Shown: positions 1 through 9,033, counted from the stretch's first letter. The stretch: 64,000 nucleotides of DNA from Acidimicrobiales bacterium (GCA_034521975.1 JAXHLR010000004.1:62001-126000), one strand, 5' to 3'. The notes: generated by a model from the letters alone, not told the origin. Numbers and translations are program-made.

Positions 1-469
1 GGCCCGCCCCCAGCAGGATCGCCATGACCCCGATCGCCAGCACCTCCCGGAGCCCGACGGCGAACCCGACCACCGCCAGGATGACCCCGACGACGAGGAC
101 GACCGGGGGCGCCATGGTGAGGAGTCGGCCACCACGGGGCGGCGGCCGGTCGGAGTCGTCGAGGCGGTCGTCGAACCCGTCGTCGAACCCGTCGTCGAAC
201 GGGTACCAGCCTGTCTCCTCGGGCTCGACCACCACCGCTCGGGGCCGGCGGTCGAGCAGGTCGTCGTAGCGACGCCGACGGTCGGGGTCGCGCAGCTCCC
301 ACCAGGCCTGGTTCACCACGCGCATCCGGTCCTCGGCCTGCGCACGAGCCTCGGGGGTGGACCGCGAGTGGCGGTCGGGGTGGTGGGCGCGCACCATCCC
401 GAGATATGCCGTCCGCAGCTCTTCGTCGGTGGCCGTGCGGGCGACGCCGAGCACGTCGTAGTGGGTCAC
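1..469 (-). CDS. J-domain membrane protein, C-terminus cut by window edge
   Basis: The GTG start at 469 opens with a J-domain (about residues 2-65) carrying the HPD tripeptide in the context HHPDRH, the signature that stimulates Hsp70 ATPase activity. An acidic Asp/Phe-Asp-Asp linker follows, then two hydrophobic segments near residues 118-155, so the protein is probably anchored in the membrane with its J-domain in the cytoplasm. It lacks the Gly/Phe and zinc-finger regions of true DnaJ. No stop is reached before base 1, so the 3' end is missing. It lies 38 bases downstream of the peroxiredoxin gene on the same strand and probably shares its transcript. A second J-domain/TM protein occurs at 39713-40351. 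The Hsp70 partner is unknown. Confidence 0.8.
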   Translation of the reverse strand, partial: MTHYDVLGVARTATDEELRTAYLGMVRAHHPDRHSRSTPEARAQAEDRMRVVNQAWWELRDPDRRRRYDDLLDRRPRAVVVEPEETGWYPFDDGFDDGFDDRLDDSDRPPPRGGRLLTMAPPVVLVVGVILAVVGFAVGLREVLAIGVMAILLGAG

Positions 470-507
470 GCCACCAAGCCTATGGCGAGGGCCGGAACCG
501 GACCCGG

Positions 508-981
508 TCAGGCCGACAGGGAGCGAACGGCGTCGACGATCTCATCGGTGGACCGAAAGGTGAGTCCCGCCGTGGCGCGGTGCAGGTAGCGGACAACCCC
601 GGATTCGTCGACCACGAACACGCTCCGCTTGTAGAAGCCGATGGGGCCCAGCACCCCATACGCCGAGCCCACCTCCTTGTCCATGTCCGACAGCAGCGGG
701 AAGGCAAAGCCTCCCTGTTCGCGGGCGAAGGCGGCGTGGCTGGCCACATCCTGGGGACTGATGCCGAGCACGGCGGCATCGACCGCGGCGAACCGATCGA
801 ACTCGGCGGTGTAGGAGTTGAGCTGGCGAGTGCAGACGCGACTGTTGTCAGCCGGGTAGAACACCAACACCACGGGCCGGCCGGCGTACTCATCGAGACG
901 GTAGGACCGGGTACCGGCCTCGGTACCGTCGGTGCCCTCCAGCTCGAAGGCCGGGGCGACGTCGCCGATGCCGACGGTCAC
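508..981 (-). CDS. Peroxiredoxin, BCP/AhpE-like, one-cysteine type
   Basis: This 157-residue thioredoxin-fold protein reduces hydroperoxides with a peroxidatic cysteine. Cys50 lies in PADNSRVC, matching the family pattern P-x3-T/S-x2-C. The resolving cysteine found five residues later in many BCP proteins is absent (the sequence reads CTRQLN), so it probably works as a 1-Cys enzyme recycled by an outside thiol. Mycothiol is a plausible donor, since a probable mshC lies at 16059. The GTG start at 981 overlaps the stop of the upstream gene by four bases (GTGA), which implies translational coupling. The reading frame extends further upstream, but that part is arginine-rich and lies opposite or inside the neighbouring gene, so I reject it. 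Family assignment is firm; the thiol partner is inferred. Confidence 0.88.
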   Translation of the reverse strand: MTVGIGDVAPAFELEGTDGTEAGTRSYRLDEYAGRPVVLVFYPADNSRVCTRQLNSYTAEFDRFAAVDAAVLGISPQDVASHAAFAREQGGFAFPLLSDMDKEVGSAYGVLGPIGFYKRSVFVVDESGVVRYLHRATAGLTFRSTDEIVDAVRSLSA

Positions 982-1387
982 CGGTCGTCCTCCTGGCCGC
1001 GAGCACGATCGTCGTGCTCGTCTCGTTGCGAGCGCGTGGGATGCCGGCGCCCGCGCCCCTTGGCGACGGCACGCTCTGGAGACGGGGCCGAGGTTGCCAC
1101 CGGCGTGAGCGTCACCTGCACGCTGCGGACCTGGTTGAGGACGAACCGCGCTCCGGGATCGGCGCTCTTGCGCACACTGGCGAGCCATCCTCGCCGCGGC
1201 GCCCACCGCGACCCGTCGGCGAAGACCCGCTGCTGGTCGAACAGCTGCCGTCGCAGGTACCGCCCGACCTGGGCCTCGATCGCCGCAGCACCGCGGCCAA
1301 CTGGGCTTGGCTCAACCCACGGGCCACCGGTCGGTGGGAGGGGTCCCCCGGGTCACCTTGCCCGCCACGGCCGCCGGGGTCGTTCAC
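978..1387 (-). pseudogene. Small basic protein gene with an apparent one-base deletion
   Basis: Two half-frames join into one gene. The first starts with GTG at 1387, overlaps the yebC stop by four bases (GTGA) and reads LSQAQLAAVL near its end. The second contains IEAQVGRYLRRQLFDQQR and ends at 978, overlapping the peroxiredoxin start by four bases. Strong G/C third-position bias runs in the first frame down to about 1290 and switches abruptly to the second frame there. The 410-base span is one base short of 137 codons, so a single missing base near 1281-1295 would restore about 136 residues. The product would be basic, with a charged C-terminal tail and no membrane segment. I do not recognise the family. 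Whether the shift is a real mutation or a sequencing/assembly error cannot be told from one sequence. Confidence 0.6.
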
Positions 1388-2133
1388 ACCTCGACCGAGC
1401 GGAGCACGTCGTCGGGGATGTCGAAGTTGGCGTGCACGGCCTGGACGTCGTCGTGGTCGTCGAGCGCTTCGAGGACCCGGAGCACGGCGCTCGCCGACTG
1501 AGCGTCCTCGAGCGGAACGGTCACCGTCGGCACCATCGAGACCTCGGACGAGTCGACGGGGATGCCGGCCGCGTCCAGCGCCTCGCGGAGATCGGCGAGC
1601 GCGCTGGGCTCGGAGGTGACCCGCCAGCTGTCGCCGTCGTCGATGATGTCGTCGGCGCCGTGCTCGAGCGCGACCAGCATGACGTCCTCCTCGCCGACGT
1701 GTCCGGGCACGATGATCACTCCTCGCCGGTCGAACTGCCAGGCCACCGCCCCCGGTTCGGCCAGGGAACCGCCTGCCCGGGTGAAGATCGTCTTGACCTC
1801 GGCCCCGGCGCGGTTGCGGTTGTCGGTGAGGACCTCGACCAACATGGCGACGCCGTGAGGGGCATAGCCCTCGTAGGTGATGGACTCGTAGGTGACGCCC
1901 TCGAGCTCGCCGGTGCCCCGCTTGATGGCCCGTTCGATGGTGTCGAGCGGCACCGAGTTGTCGCGGGCCTTCTGGAACATGGTGCGCAACGTGGGGTTGG
2001 TGTCGGGGTCTCCCCCGCCTTCGCGGGCCGCGACCTCGACCTGGCGGATGAGCTTGGCGAAGAGCTTGCCCCTGGCCTTGTCGGCCGCGCCCTTCTTGTG
2101 CTTGATGGTGGCCCACTTGGAGTGTCCGGACAT
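1384..2133 (-). CDS. yebC: YebC/PmpR family protein
   Basis: At 249 residues this has the usual family length and begins MSGHSKWATIKHKK, the conserved YebC N-terminus. YebC/TACO1 proteins are described both as DNA-binding regulators and as translation factors that help ribosomes through proline-rich stretches. The ATG at 2133 overlaps the pdxT stop by one base (TGATG), and the stop overlaps the next gene by four bases, so it is translated within a tight cluster. In M. tuberculosis yebC likewise follows the pdxS/pdxT pair (Rv2606c, Rv2604c, Rv2603c). The ruvCAB genes that often follow yebC are not here; a small frameshifted gene and a peroxiredoxin occupy that place. Confidence 0.95.
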   Translation of the reverse strand: MSGHSKWATIKHKKGAADKARGKLFAKLIRQVEVAAREGGGDPDTNPTLRTMFQKARDNSVPLDTIERAIKRGTGELEGVTYESITYEGYAPHGVAMLVEVLTDNRNRAGAEVKTIFTRAGGSLAEPGAVAWQFDRRGVIIVPGHVGEEDVMLVALEHGADDIIDDGDSWRVTSEPSALADLREALDAAGIPVDSSEVSMVPTVTVPLEDAQSASAVLRVLEALDDHDDVQAVHANFDIPDDVLRSVEV

Positions 2134-2753
2134 CAGGTGACCTCGTTGATCGCGGTTCGGTCGCTGTCGGCGACCGCCGACAGCAGCAACTGGTGGATGC
2201 GAAGGTCGTCGCTCAGTTCCGGGTGGAACGACGACACGATGACACACCCCTGCCGACACAGCACAGGCGCGTCGTCCACGGTGGCCAGGACCTCGACGTC
2301 GGGACCGACCCGGTCGACGACCGGCGCCCGGATGAACACCGCGTGGAACGGGGCGGGATCGAGCCCGGCGTCGTCGAGTCCGGCGATGTCGAGGTCGGCC
2401 TCGAAGGAGTCGACCTGGCGACCGAAGGCGTTGCGCCGCACCGACAGATCGATCGCCGCGAAGCACCGCTGGTCGGGCCGGCCATCGAGCACCTCGACCG
2501 CCAGCAGGATCATCCCCGCGCAGGTGCCGAGCACCGGCAGCCCCTCAGCAAGCCGGGTGGCGAGCGGATCGAACAGCTCCTGGCGCTGGAGCAACATCGA
2601 GATGGTGGTGGACTCGCCGCCGGGCATCACGATGGCGTCGAGCCCGGCGAGGTCGCCAGGGCGCCGCACCTCGACCGGAGTCGCGCCCAGGCGCGTCAGG
2701 CTACGAGCGTGTGGTTCGACGGCGCCCTGGAGCGCGAGGATCCCGACGTTCAT
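2133..2753 (-). CDS. pdxT: Pyridoxal 5'-phosphate synthase glutaminase subunit
   Basis: PdxT is the class I glutaminase of the PLP synthase complex. It hydrolyses glutamine and passes ammonia to PdxS. The 206-residue protein shows the catalytic triad Cys78 (GTCAGM), His177 and Glu179 (SFHPEL), plus the PGGEST loop at 44-49 that helps form the oxyanion hole. Length is normal for the family. It lies 45 bases downstream of pdxS and overlaps yebC by one base, so PdxS and PdxT are made together. The pair supplies vitamin B6 by the DXP-independent route. Confidence 0.96.
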   Translation of the reverse strand: MNVGILALQGAVEPHARSLTRLGATPVEVRRPGDLAGLDAIVMPGGESTTISMLLQRQELFDPLATRLAEGLPVLGTCAGMILLAVEVLDGRPDQRCFAAIDLSVRRNAFGRQVDSFEADLDIAGLDDAGLDPAPFHAVFIRAPVVDRVGPDVEVLATVDDAPVLCRQGCVIVSSFHPELSDDLRIHQLLLSAVADSDRTAINEVT

Positions 2754-2798
2754 GAGCCCCCGGAGGCCTCGATTCGGTGGACCGTGACGACACGGTGG

Positions 2799-3701
2799 CT
2801 ACCACCCCCGGTCGGCATAGGTGGTCTCGAGGCTGGCGATCTCGAGGCCGGGCATGGCCTTGCCCAGGCCACGGCTGACCTTGGCGAGGATCTGCGGGTC
2901 GCGGTAGTTGAGCGTGGCCTCGACGATGGCCTTGGACATGCCCGCCGGGTCCGAGCTCTTGAAGATGCCCGACCCGACGAAGACGGCCTCGGCCCCGAGC
3001 TGCATGACCAAGGCGGCATCGGCGGGGGTGGCGATGCCGCCGGCGCAGAACATGGGGACCGGGAGACGTCCGGTCTGGTGGATCTCCTGCACCAGCGGCA
3101 ACGGGGCCTGCAACTGCTTGGCCCACTCGAACTGCTCGGCGGGGTCGGCCTGGGTGATCTTGGCGATGTCGCCGAGGATGGACCGAAGGTGCCGGACCGC
3201 TTCGACGATGTTGCCGGTGCCGGCCTCGCCCTTGGAACGGATCATGCACGCGCCCTCGGAGATGCGGCGCAGCGCCTCGCCCAGGTTGGTGGCGCCGCAC
3301 ACGAAGGGCACCGTGAAGGCCCACTTGTCGATGTGGTGGACCTCGTCGGCCGGGGTGAGGACCTCGGACTCGTCGACGTAGTCGACCCCGAGCGCTTCGA
3401 GGACCTGGGCCTCGACGAAGTGTCCGATGCGGGCCTTGGCCATCACCGGGATGGTGACCGCGTCCTTGATGCCCTCGATCATCTCGGGGTCGCTCATGCG
3501 GGCCACGCCGCCGTCGCGGCGAATGTCGGAAGGGACGCGCTCGAGCGCCATCACCGCCACCGCCCCCGCGTCTTCGGCGATGCGGGCCTGCTCCGAGTCG
3601 ACGACATCCATGATGACGCCGCCCTTGAGCATCTCGGCCAGACCCCGCTTGACCAGCTGGGTGCCGGTCTCGCGGCCGGGGGTGGGGTGCGCGTTCTCCA
3701 T
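2799..3701 (-). CDS. pdxS: Pyridoxal 5'-phosphate synthase lyase subunit
   Basis: PdxS condenses ribose 5-phosphate, glyceraldehyde 3-phosphate and PdxT-derived ammonia into PLP on a (beta/alpha)8 barrel that assembles as a dodecamer. The 300-residue protein is one of the most conserved in the window. Visible motifs are GGVIMDVV (aspartate), MAKARIGH (substrate lysine), [12 protein letters not shown] (second lysine and phosphate loop) and [12 protein letters not shown] chose the ATG at 3701; a GTG two codons upstream is also possible. It is followed by pdxT after 45 bases. Confidence 0.97.
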   Translation of the reverse strand: MENAHPTPGRETGTQLVKRGLAEMLKGGVIMDVVDSEQARIAEDAGAVAVMALERVPSDIRRDGGVARMSDPEMIEGIKDAVTIPVMAKARIGHFVEAQVLEALGVDYVDESEVLTPADEVHHIDKWAFTVPFVCGATNLGEALRRISEGACMIRSKGEAGTGNIVEAVRHLRSILGDIAKITQADPAEQFEWAKQLQAPLPLVQEIHQTGRLPVPMFCAGGIATPADAALVMQLGAEAVFVGSGIFKSSDPAGMSKAIVEATLNYRDPQILAKVSRGLGKAMPGLEIASLETTYADRGW

Positions 3702-3753
3702 GGTCACCAGTGTAGGGGTGCTGGGGGCCCCGCCCGTAGCGAGATCGGTGGGT

Positions 3754-4857
3754 TCACTCCGCGTCGCGGGGATCGGCGTCGAGGAACGAGACGCTCCCGG
3801 AACCGGCGCGGGGCAGCTCGATCCAGATGCGTCCCGGAGACAGGCTGATCTCGTTGCCGTCGGGGTCGAACAGCTCGTAGGGGGCGTCGGCCGCAGGTCG
3901 TTGCCAGGTGCCCGACACCACCCACCCGTCGGACAGGATCCAGGCGTCACCGGAACCCACCGTTGCCGCCTCGGGCGAGCCGGGATCGGCCGGACTGGTG
4001 CGATACGAGGTGCTGAGGACCACCACGTTCGGGAAGGCGAGCTGGAGGTTGTCGGGGTCGAGGTGCTCGCGGCCGTCCTGCCAGCGCAGGAACATCTCCT
4101 GGTCGTCGTCCCACACCCAGCGGACCCGGGTGGTGCCGAAGGACACGTCGACACCCACGACTGGCAGGGCGTGCAGGGGCGGTTCGACATCCTCGTCGAG
4201 GAAGCCGAACCACCCGTCGGGAGGTGCAGCACCGTCGCCGGCGGCGTCACGCAGCTCCGAGGTGTTGGTGAACAGGTTGTTGGTGCCGCTCGGTCGTGAG
4301 CGGTCACGGAAGTAGAGGTGGCCCCAGGCCGAGTTGTGACCGGCCGAGAGCGTGTTCGAGTTGGCCAGCGCCCGGATGGTTCCCCGGTTTCCACCCGAGT
4401 GGCCGAAGACGGGCCGTCCGAAGAGCGGGAGCAGCTCGACCTCGGAGGTGCGGGCGCTTCTGATCGGGCCGACCGGATCGGAGTCGGTCGACTGGAACAC
4501 CGCCAGGAACCGGCTGATCCCGCCCTCGACCAGTTCCTCGACGACGACATCGGCGACCGAGAGGCCGACCTGGGGCTGGGCGGATCGGTCGCTGGCGATC
4601 TTGACCGCCACCACCGGGCGTTCGTTGACCGACTCGTCCTCGACGGGCAGCCCGGTGAGCTGGGACAGGGTCGGGGGCTCGGTCGTGGTCGTGGTCGAGC
4701 TGGTGGTGGTCGTGGTGGAGCTGGTGGTGGTCGTGGGTTCGGCTGCGTCGCTGTCGTCGCTGCCGCACGCGGCCAGCAACAGAGCGGCGCCGATCACCAG
4801 CAGAGCCCCCAGGCGGGGGGCGCCCGGCCGCGGCGAACCGACGGTGAAGTGGGACAA
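3754..4857 (-). CDS. DUF3048 (YerB-like) lipoprotein
   Basis: This 367-residue protein starts with a signal peptide ending in the lipobox LLAAC (Cys at about 31). A Thr/Ser-rich linker (about 40-60) joins it to a DUF3048 region; [18 protein letters not shown] and RFLAVFQS are typical of YerB-family sequences. It is therefore expected as a lipoprotein on the outer face of the cytoplasmic membrane. The family has no settled enzymatic role. The start appears to be TTG at 4857, seven bases after the stop of the HtpX-like gene; no ATG or GTG fits upstream of the signal peptide. It is followed by pdxS after about 50 bases. Confidence 0.85.
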   Translation of the reverse strand: MSHFTVGSPRPGAPRLGALLVIGAALLLAACGSDDSDAAEPTTTTSSTTTTTSSTTTTTEPPTLSQLTGLPVEDESVNERPVVAVKIASDRSAQPQVGLSVADVVVEELVEGGISRFLAVFQSTDSDPVGPIRSARTSEVELLPLFGRPVFGHSGGNRGTIRALANSNTLSAGHNSAWGHLYFRDRSRPSGTNNLFTNTSELRDAAGDGAAPPDGWFGFLDEDVEPPLHALPVVGVDVSFGTTRVRWVWDDDQEMFLRWQDGREHLDPDNLQLAFPNVVVLSTSYRTSPADPGSPEAATVGSGDAWILSDGWVVSGTWQRPAADAPYELFDPDGNEISLSPGRIWIELPRAGSGSVSFLDADPRDAE

Positions 4858-4863
4858 CGCTGT

Positions 4864-5637
4864 TCAGAGCTCCCGAAGCGTCGCGATGCGCTCGTCGATC
4901 GATGAATGGAACGGGCCGGGCCGCCCGACTGCCGGCGCAACAGGATCCTCGATCCACAGATGTTGTGTCCAACGGGGAACATCGGGCACCACCGGGTCGG
5001 CCTGGATCTTGGCGAGCGCCTCCAACAGGCCAGGCGGGTAGCGGGTGAAGCCAACCCCTTCGATGTCGGCGATGACGTCGGCGCGGGCGGGCAGCAACCG
5101 TTGCGGGGCACCGGGCCACATCCGGGCGATGACCGCCATCACCGAGGCCAGGGCCGCTTGGCCGCTCTTGACCAGCGCCAGCTGGCGGGCCACGACCCCC
5201 TCCAGCTCGATCCGGCTGAGGTCGTCGAGCACGCCCCTGGTGACGATGAGACGAGCGTGGCGCGGGGTGAGACCAATGGCGAGGGCGTTGCGCGATGGGG
5301 TCTCGATCACATAGAGGCGCGGTCGCGCGATGCCGTTGGTGACACAGAGGCCCTCGACCAGGTTCTCGAGACGGGGGGCATCGAGGAGCGGAACCGCCCC
5401 CACACCCGCGGTGATGTGGTCGACGCCCCGTTGCACCAGCAGACGTCCGACCCCCGCACCGAGCACAGCGCCGAGGATCGCAGGCCACCAGCCGACGCCG
5501 ATGAGGGCGCCGGCGAGGCCCAGCACCAACGCACCGAGCGCGGCGAGGCTCGCGCCGAACGCGAAGGTGAGCGTGCGGCGGGTGCGGGCGAGCTCGGCCG
5601 AGGTGGGAGTGGACAGTGTCGAATCCTGGTGGGTCAA
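4864..5637 (-). CDS. HtpX-like M48 family protein with a destroyed zinc site
   Basis: Two hydrophobic segments (about 22-65) precede a region that aligns by eye with HtpX/M48 peptidases: NALAIGL, RLIVTRGVLDDL and ELEGVV. Active members continue as HExxH. Here the five residues are R151-Q-L-A-L155, so both zinc-binding histidines and the catalytic glutamate are gone. It should be a catalytically dead membrane protein, perhaps an adaptor. It follows lemA, and HtpX-LemA pairs are common, which supports the family call. Start choice is uncertain: TTG at 5637 is used here, while a CTG at 5658 would overlap the lemA stop. The length of 257 residues is slightly short for HtpX. Confidence 0.78.
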   Translation of the reverse strand: MTHQDSTLSTPTSAELARTRRTLTFAFGASLAALGALVLGLAGALIGVGWWPAILGAVLGAGVGRLLVQRGVDHITAGVGAVPLLDAPRLENLVEGLCVTNGIARPRLYVIETPSRNALAIGLTPRHARLIVTRGVLDDLSRIELEGVVARQLALVKSGQAALASVMAVIARMWPGAPQRLLPARADVIADIEGVGFTRYPPGLLEALAKIQADPVVPDVPRWTQHLWIEDPVAPAVGRPGPFHSSIDERIATLREL

Positions 5638-5654
5638 CGGAGCAACGGTGGAGC

Positions 5655-6206
5655 TCAGAACTCGACCTGCACCGGGCCGCGTGACTCGTCGTCGGTCTCG
5701 AAGTACTCGCGCTCGGTGAAGCGGAACATGCCGGCGAGGACGACCGCGGGGAACGACTGGATCTTGGTGTTGTACTTGTAGACGCTGTCGTTGTAGAACT
5801 GCCGCGCATAGGCGATGCGGCCTTCGGTGCCGGTGAGCTCCTCCTGCAGCTGCAAGAAGCTCTGGTTGGCCTTGAGATCGGGGTAGGCCTCGGACACCGC
5901 GAACAGCGACTTGAGGGCGCCGGTCAACATGTTCTCGGCTTCGGCCTGGCCCTCGACCCCGGTGGCCGACACCGCCATGTTGCGGGCCTGGATGACCTTC
6001 TCGAGCGTCTCCTGCTCGTGGGTCGCGTAGCCCTTGACGGTCTCGACCAGGTTGGGGATCAGGTCGTAGCGCCGCTTGAGCTGCACATCGATCTGCGCCC
6101 ACGCGTTCTCGATGCGGTTGCGCAACGAGACCAGCGAGTTGTACAGCATGATCACGAAGATCACGAGTGCGGCGATGATGGCCAGGATGATCAGCAGGGG
6201 GACCAT
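5655..6206 (-). CDS. lemA: LemA family membrane protein
   Basis: This 183-residue protein has one N-terminal membrane segment (about 3-22), then the conserved YNSLVSLRNRIENAWAQID stretch and RYDLIPNLVETVKGYA, both hallmarks of LemA. The rest is predicted helical and coiled, on the outer face in the usual topology. The function of LemA is not established; it commonly sits beside a membrane M48 peptidase, as here. The ATG at 6206 is preceded by a GAGAGGAG ribosome-binding site, confirming the start. The following gene is the inactive HtpX-like protein. Confidence 0.93.
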   Translation of the reverse strand: MVPLLIILAIIAALVIFVIMLYNSLVSLRNRIENAWAQIDVQLKRRYDLIPNLVETVKGYATHEQETLEKVIQARNMAVSATGVEGQAEAENMLTGALKSLFAVSEAYPDLKANQSFLQLQEELTGTEGRIAYARQFYNDSVYKYNTKIQSFPAVVLAGMFRFTEREYFETDDESRGPVQVEF

Positions 6207-6321
6207 GAGGCTCCTCTCGGCGTCCGGGTGGCCTCTGGCACAGAGACCTGGGACGAGATGTCGTGGTGTTCGATCATAGGGTGCCAGACAACGGTTGTCG
6301 GACCACCGACCCGGCGAGACC

Positions 6322-7395
6322 TCACCGGGCGAGGATCTCGTCGAAGCGGTCGAGGTAGTGCTCGGCGAGCGAGTCCATCGAGAACTCCAGCGCCCGGTCG
6401 GTGCCGGCTTCGACCAGGGCCGAGGCACACGACGAGTCGTCGAGGACCCGGCGGATGGCCCCGGCCAGCGCGGTGGCATCGCCAGGGGGGACCAGCAGGG
6501 CATCGAGTCCGGCCCTGGCAACGTTGGAGTAGCCGGGCAGGTCCGACGCCACGGTCGGGGTCTGGGCCGCCATTCCCTCGAGCAGCACGATGCCGAAGGA
6601 CTCGCCGCCCAGGGACGGGGCACAGAACACGTCGGCACCCCGTGTCCGTTGGGCCTTCTCCTCGTCGCTGATCCGCCCCAGCCACTCGACCCGGTGGTCG
6701 TCGGCGTGACGCTCCCGCAGCACCTCGGTCTCGGGTCCGGTGCCTCCGACCCACAGCCGCACCTCGTCGGGCAGCTCGGCCATGGCCTCGAGGAGAACAG
6801 CCAGGCCCTTGCGGGGCTCGTGCCTGCCGATGAAGAAGATCGTCGGCCCCTCGGTCGGCCACGGCGTCGCCTTGGCGAACCGGTCGATCTCGATGCCGTT
6901 GAACAGAACCTCGTAGTCGCCCTTGATGTAGCGGGTGGCCAGAGCCCGCGCGTCCTCGGACACGGCGATGCGATGATCGAGTCGGCGGGCGAAGGAGCGC
7001 AACGGCAACCGCCCCCAGGTGTAGGGACCGACGTGGCCCGCGGCATGGAAGGTGCCGACCAGCGGCGCGGACTTCACCACGCACGCGGTCATCGTGGCCC
7101 CGGGAACCAGCGGCTCGTGCAGGTTGAGCACGTCGAACTCCTCGTCGCGCAGCGCACGGAAGAGCCGAAGCTGGGCCGCAGGGTCGGGGGCGATCGGCGC
7201 GACCGAGCCGTTGGCCGCGGTCGGAACGCTCATGCCCAGCGGTGTGACCCCGGCGTCGGGTGGTGGCCCGTCGCAGGGCGCGAGCACCCGCGCCTCGTGG
7301 CCGAGCCCTCGCAGCGCTCGCGCCAGACCGAGCACCTGGTACTGCACACCCCCCGGCACGGTGAGACTGTAGGGACAGATCAGACCGATGCGCAC
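6322..7395 (-). CDS. pimA: Phosphatidylinositol alpha-mannosyltransferase
   Basis: A GT4-family glycosyltransferase of 357 residues. PimA transfers mannose from GDP-mannose to the inositol ring of phosphatidylinositol on the inner membrane face, the first step of PIM synthesis. The N-terminus (IGLICPYSLTVPGGVQYQV) carries the PGGVQ loop typical of PimA. GRHEPRKG and GESFGIVLLEGMA form the donor-binding site, with the E-x7-E signature. The position right after the PIM acyltransferase and pgsA matches M. tuberculosis Rv2612c-Rv2610c and makes the specific call likely. The GTG at 7395 gives the conserved N-terminus. The gap to lemA is 115 bases, with no clear signal. Confidence 0.9.
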   Translation of the reverse strand: MRIGLICPYSLTVPGGVQYQVLGLARALRGLGHEARVLAPCDGPPPDAGVTPLGMSVPTAANGSVAPIAPDPAAQLRLFRALRDEEFDVLNLHEPLVPGATMTACVVKSAPLVGTFHAAGHVGPYTWGRLPLRSFARRLDHRIAVSEDARALATRYIKGDYEVLFNGIEIDRFAKATPWPTEGPTIFFIGRHEPRKGLAVLLEAMAELPDEVRLWVGGTGPETEVLRERHADDHRVEWLGRISDEEKAQRTRGADVFCAPSLGGESFGIVLLEGMAAQTPTVASDLPGYSNVARAGLDALLVPPGDATALAGAIRRVLDDSSCASALVEAGTDRALEFSMDSLAEHYLDRFDEILAR

Positions 7396-7438
7396 CGGCC
7401 CCACGCTACGGGTCGCGTCGTCCGGGCGCCACCACTGT

Positions 7439-8338
7439 CTACGCGGGGGTGACCACCTCGAGGTCGCTGGGCCAGTTGGGTTGCAGCAGGTGCCACTGCT
7501 CGGGCGCGGCGCGGATGAGGTCCTCGAGGGCGTAGGCGAGGTCCTGGGTGACCCGGGCCACGTCCTCACGCAGCGATCCCCGGCGCTCGACCGGAAGGGG
7601 TGGATCGACCCGAGCACGGTGGCCGGAGCCGTCGAAGTAGATGGCGGTGGGGAGCAGGGGTGAGCCGGTGCGAAACGCCAGGGTCGCCGGTCCCGGCGGC
7701 AGCGTGGTGGTCTCGCCGAAGAACTCGACCTCGACGCCCTGGCCACCGATGTCGCGGTCGCAGAGCAGGCACAGCACATGGCCGTCGCGGAGCGCCCGCA
7801 GGGACGCCGAGCCGGCCCTGGGTCCGAGGCCGATGATGTTCATCCCGAGCGAGCTCCGGAGCTCGACGAACCAGTCGAAGAGCTCGGGCGGCTCGATCGC
7901 TTCGACCACTGCGGAGATGGGGACGTCTTCGATGGTCGCCAACCAGAAGGCCGCCCACTCCCAGCCCCCGAGGTGCGGCAGGGCGATGATTGCTCCGTGT
8001 CCCTGCTCGCGTGCGGTGACGATGTGGTCGTAGCCCTCGTAGGAGAAGGTGGCGTCGAGCTCGTCGGCCGACAGCATCGGGAGGCGGAACGACTCGACCC
8101 AGTAGCGCGCATAGGAGTCGAACGCCGCGTCGATCGCGGCGTCCAGCTCGCGACCGCACAGCTCTGGATCCGCCCGTCGCAGGTTCTTGGCGATCAGTCC
8201 ACGGCGGTCGCGGAGGAGTTGGGCGGCGACGGTGCCCGCGGCGTCGGCGGCGGGGATCACCCACGGCCACGGGAGGGACCGGGCCACGACCGAGCCGAGC
8301 TTGTAGACCCCGGTGACGGGGTCGATGGGCAGCTGCAC
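7439..8338 (-). CDS. patA: PIM acyltransferase (PatA / LpxL-like family)
   Basis: A 299-residue acyltransferase of the lauroyl/LpxL superfamily. The active-site motif H-x4-E is at His122-Glu127 in PHLGGWEWA. The SYARYWVESFRLP stretch resembles mycobacterial PatA (Rv2611c), which palmitoylates mannose on PIM1/PIM2 at the cytosolic membrane face. Its place between pgsA and pimA supports this function over lipid A synthesis, for which nothing else is present. The GTG at 8338 lies five bases after the pgsA stop. Confidence 0.87.
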   Translation of the reverse strand: MQLPIDPVTGVYKLGSVVARSLPWPWVIPAADAAGTVAAQLLRDRRGLIAKNLRRADPELCGRELDAAIDAAFDSYARYWVESFRLPMLSADELDATFSYEGYDHIVTAREQGHGAIIALPHLGGWEWAAFWLATIEDVPISAVVEAIEPPELFDWFVELRSSLGMNIIGLGPRAGSASLRALRDGHVLCLLCDRDIGGQGVEVEFFGETTTLPPGPATLAFRTGSPLLPTAIYFDGSGHRARVDPPLPVERRGSLREDVARVTQDLAYALEDLIRAAPEQWHLLQPNWPSDLEVVTPA

Positions 8339-8343
8339 GACGA

Positions 8344-9033
8344 CTACCGGCGGTTGCGGGTTCGCTCTCGCCAGTTCTGGCTCAGCGGTCGCGCGGCTCG
8401 GCGGCGGTACCGGGTGCGAGCCCGACGTTCGGGCAGCGGCATCGGCTCGGGCCGTTCGGCTTGGCGCCAGACCTTCACGAACCGTTGCACGGCGGTGATG
8501 GCGGTGAGCGCCAGCATGACCCAGAGGACCCCGACGAGGACCTCGAAGAACAGCAGACCGAAGCCGAGGACGATGAACCGCTCGGCTCGTTCCATGAGCC
8601 CGCCACGAGCATCGAAGCCGAGCGACTCGGCCTTGGCCCGTTGGTAGGACACGAGCGAGGCGGCGCCGAGCAGAGCCATGGGCAACATCACCAGCAGACC
8701 CGGGCGGTTGGCGGCGAAGTACCAGGCGACACCGCCGAAGAGCAGGGCGTCGGTGAGCCGGTCGGTGACCGAGTCGAAGAAGGCGCCCCTGCGGGAGTTG
8801 GTGATTCCCGCCGCCTTGGCCAACGCGCCGTCGAGGAAGTCGCAGATACCGGTGAGGGTCAGCAGGACCAGGCCCAACCGGAAGTGCCCGGCGCCGATGG
8901 CCACCGCGGCCGCGATGGCCATGGCGATGCCGGTCGCGGTCAGGTGGTCGGCCGAGAGGCCGGTGCGGCGGAGGCTGGTACCGATGGGCCGCAGGCCCGC
9001 TTCGATATTGGTCCGCCAGTGTCCATCGAACAT
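8344..9033 (-). CDS. pgsA: CDP-alcohol phosphatidyltransferase, probable phosphatidylinositol-phosphate synthase
   Basis: The 229-residue integral membrane protein contains the full CDP-alcohol motif D65-x2-D68-G-x2-A ... G83-x3-D87-x3-D91 (in CDFLDGALAK and GAFFDSVTD), which binds metal and CDP-diacylglycerol. Several hydrophobic segments surround it. In this gene order the enzyme corresponds to mycobacterial PgsA1, which joins CDP-diacylglycerol to inositol phosphate to start PI and PIM synthesis. The ATG at 9033 has an AAGGAG site nine bases upstream. The C-terminal 35 residues are Arg-rich. It leads the pgsA-patA-pimA unit, transcribed away from 9122. Confidence 0.9.
   Translation of the reverse strand: MFDGHWRTNIEAGLRPIGTSLRRTGLSADHLTATGIAMAIAAAVAIGAGHFRLGLVLLTLTGICDFLDGALAKAAGITNSRRGAFFDSVTDRLTDALLFGGVAWYFAANRPGLLVMLPMALLGAASLVSYQRAKAESLGFDARGGLMERAERFIVLGFGLLFFEVLVGVLWVMLALTAITAVQRFVKVWRQAERPEPMPLPERRARTRYRRRAARPLSQNWRERTRNRR

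Noticed and set aside
406-2787. 793-codon open frame on the plus strand
   Set aside because: It lies opposite peroxiredoxin, yebC and pdxT, whose motifs are clear. Long antisense frames are common in DNA with very G/C-rich third positions.
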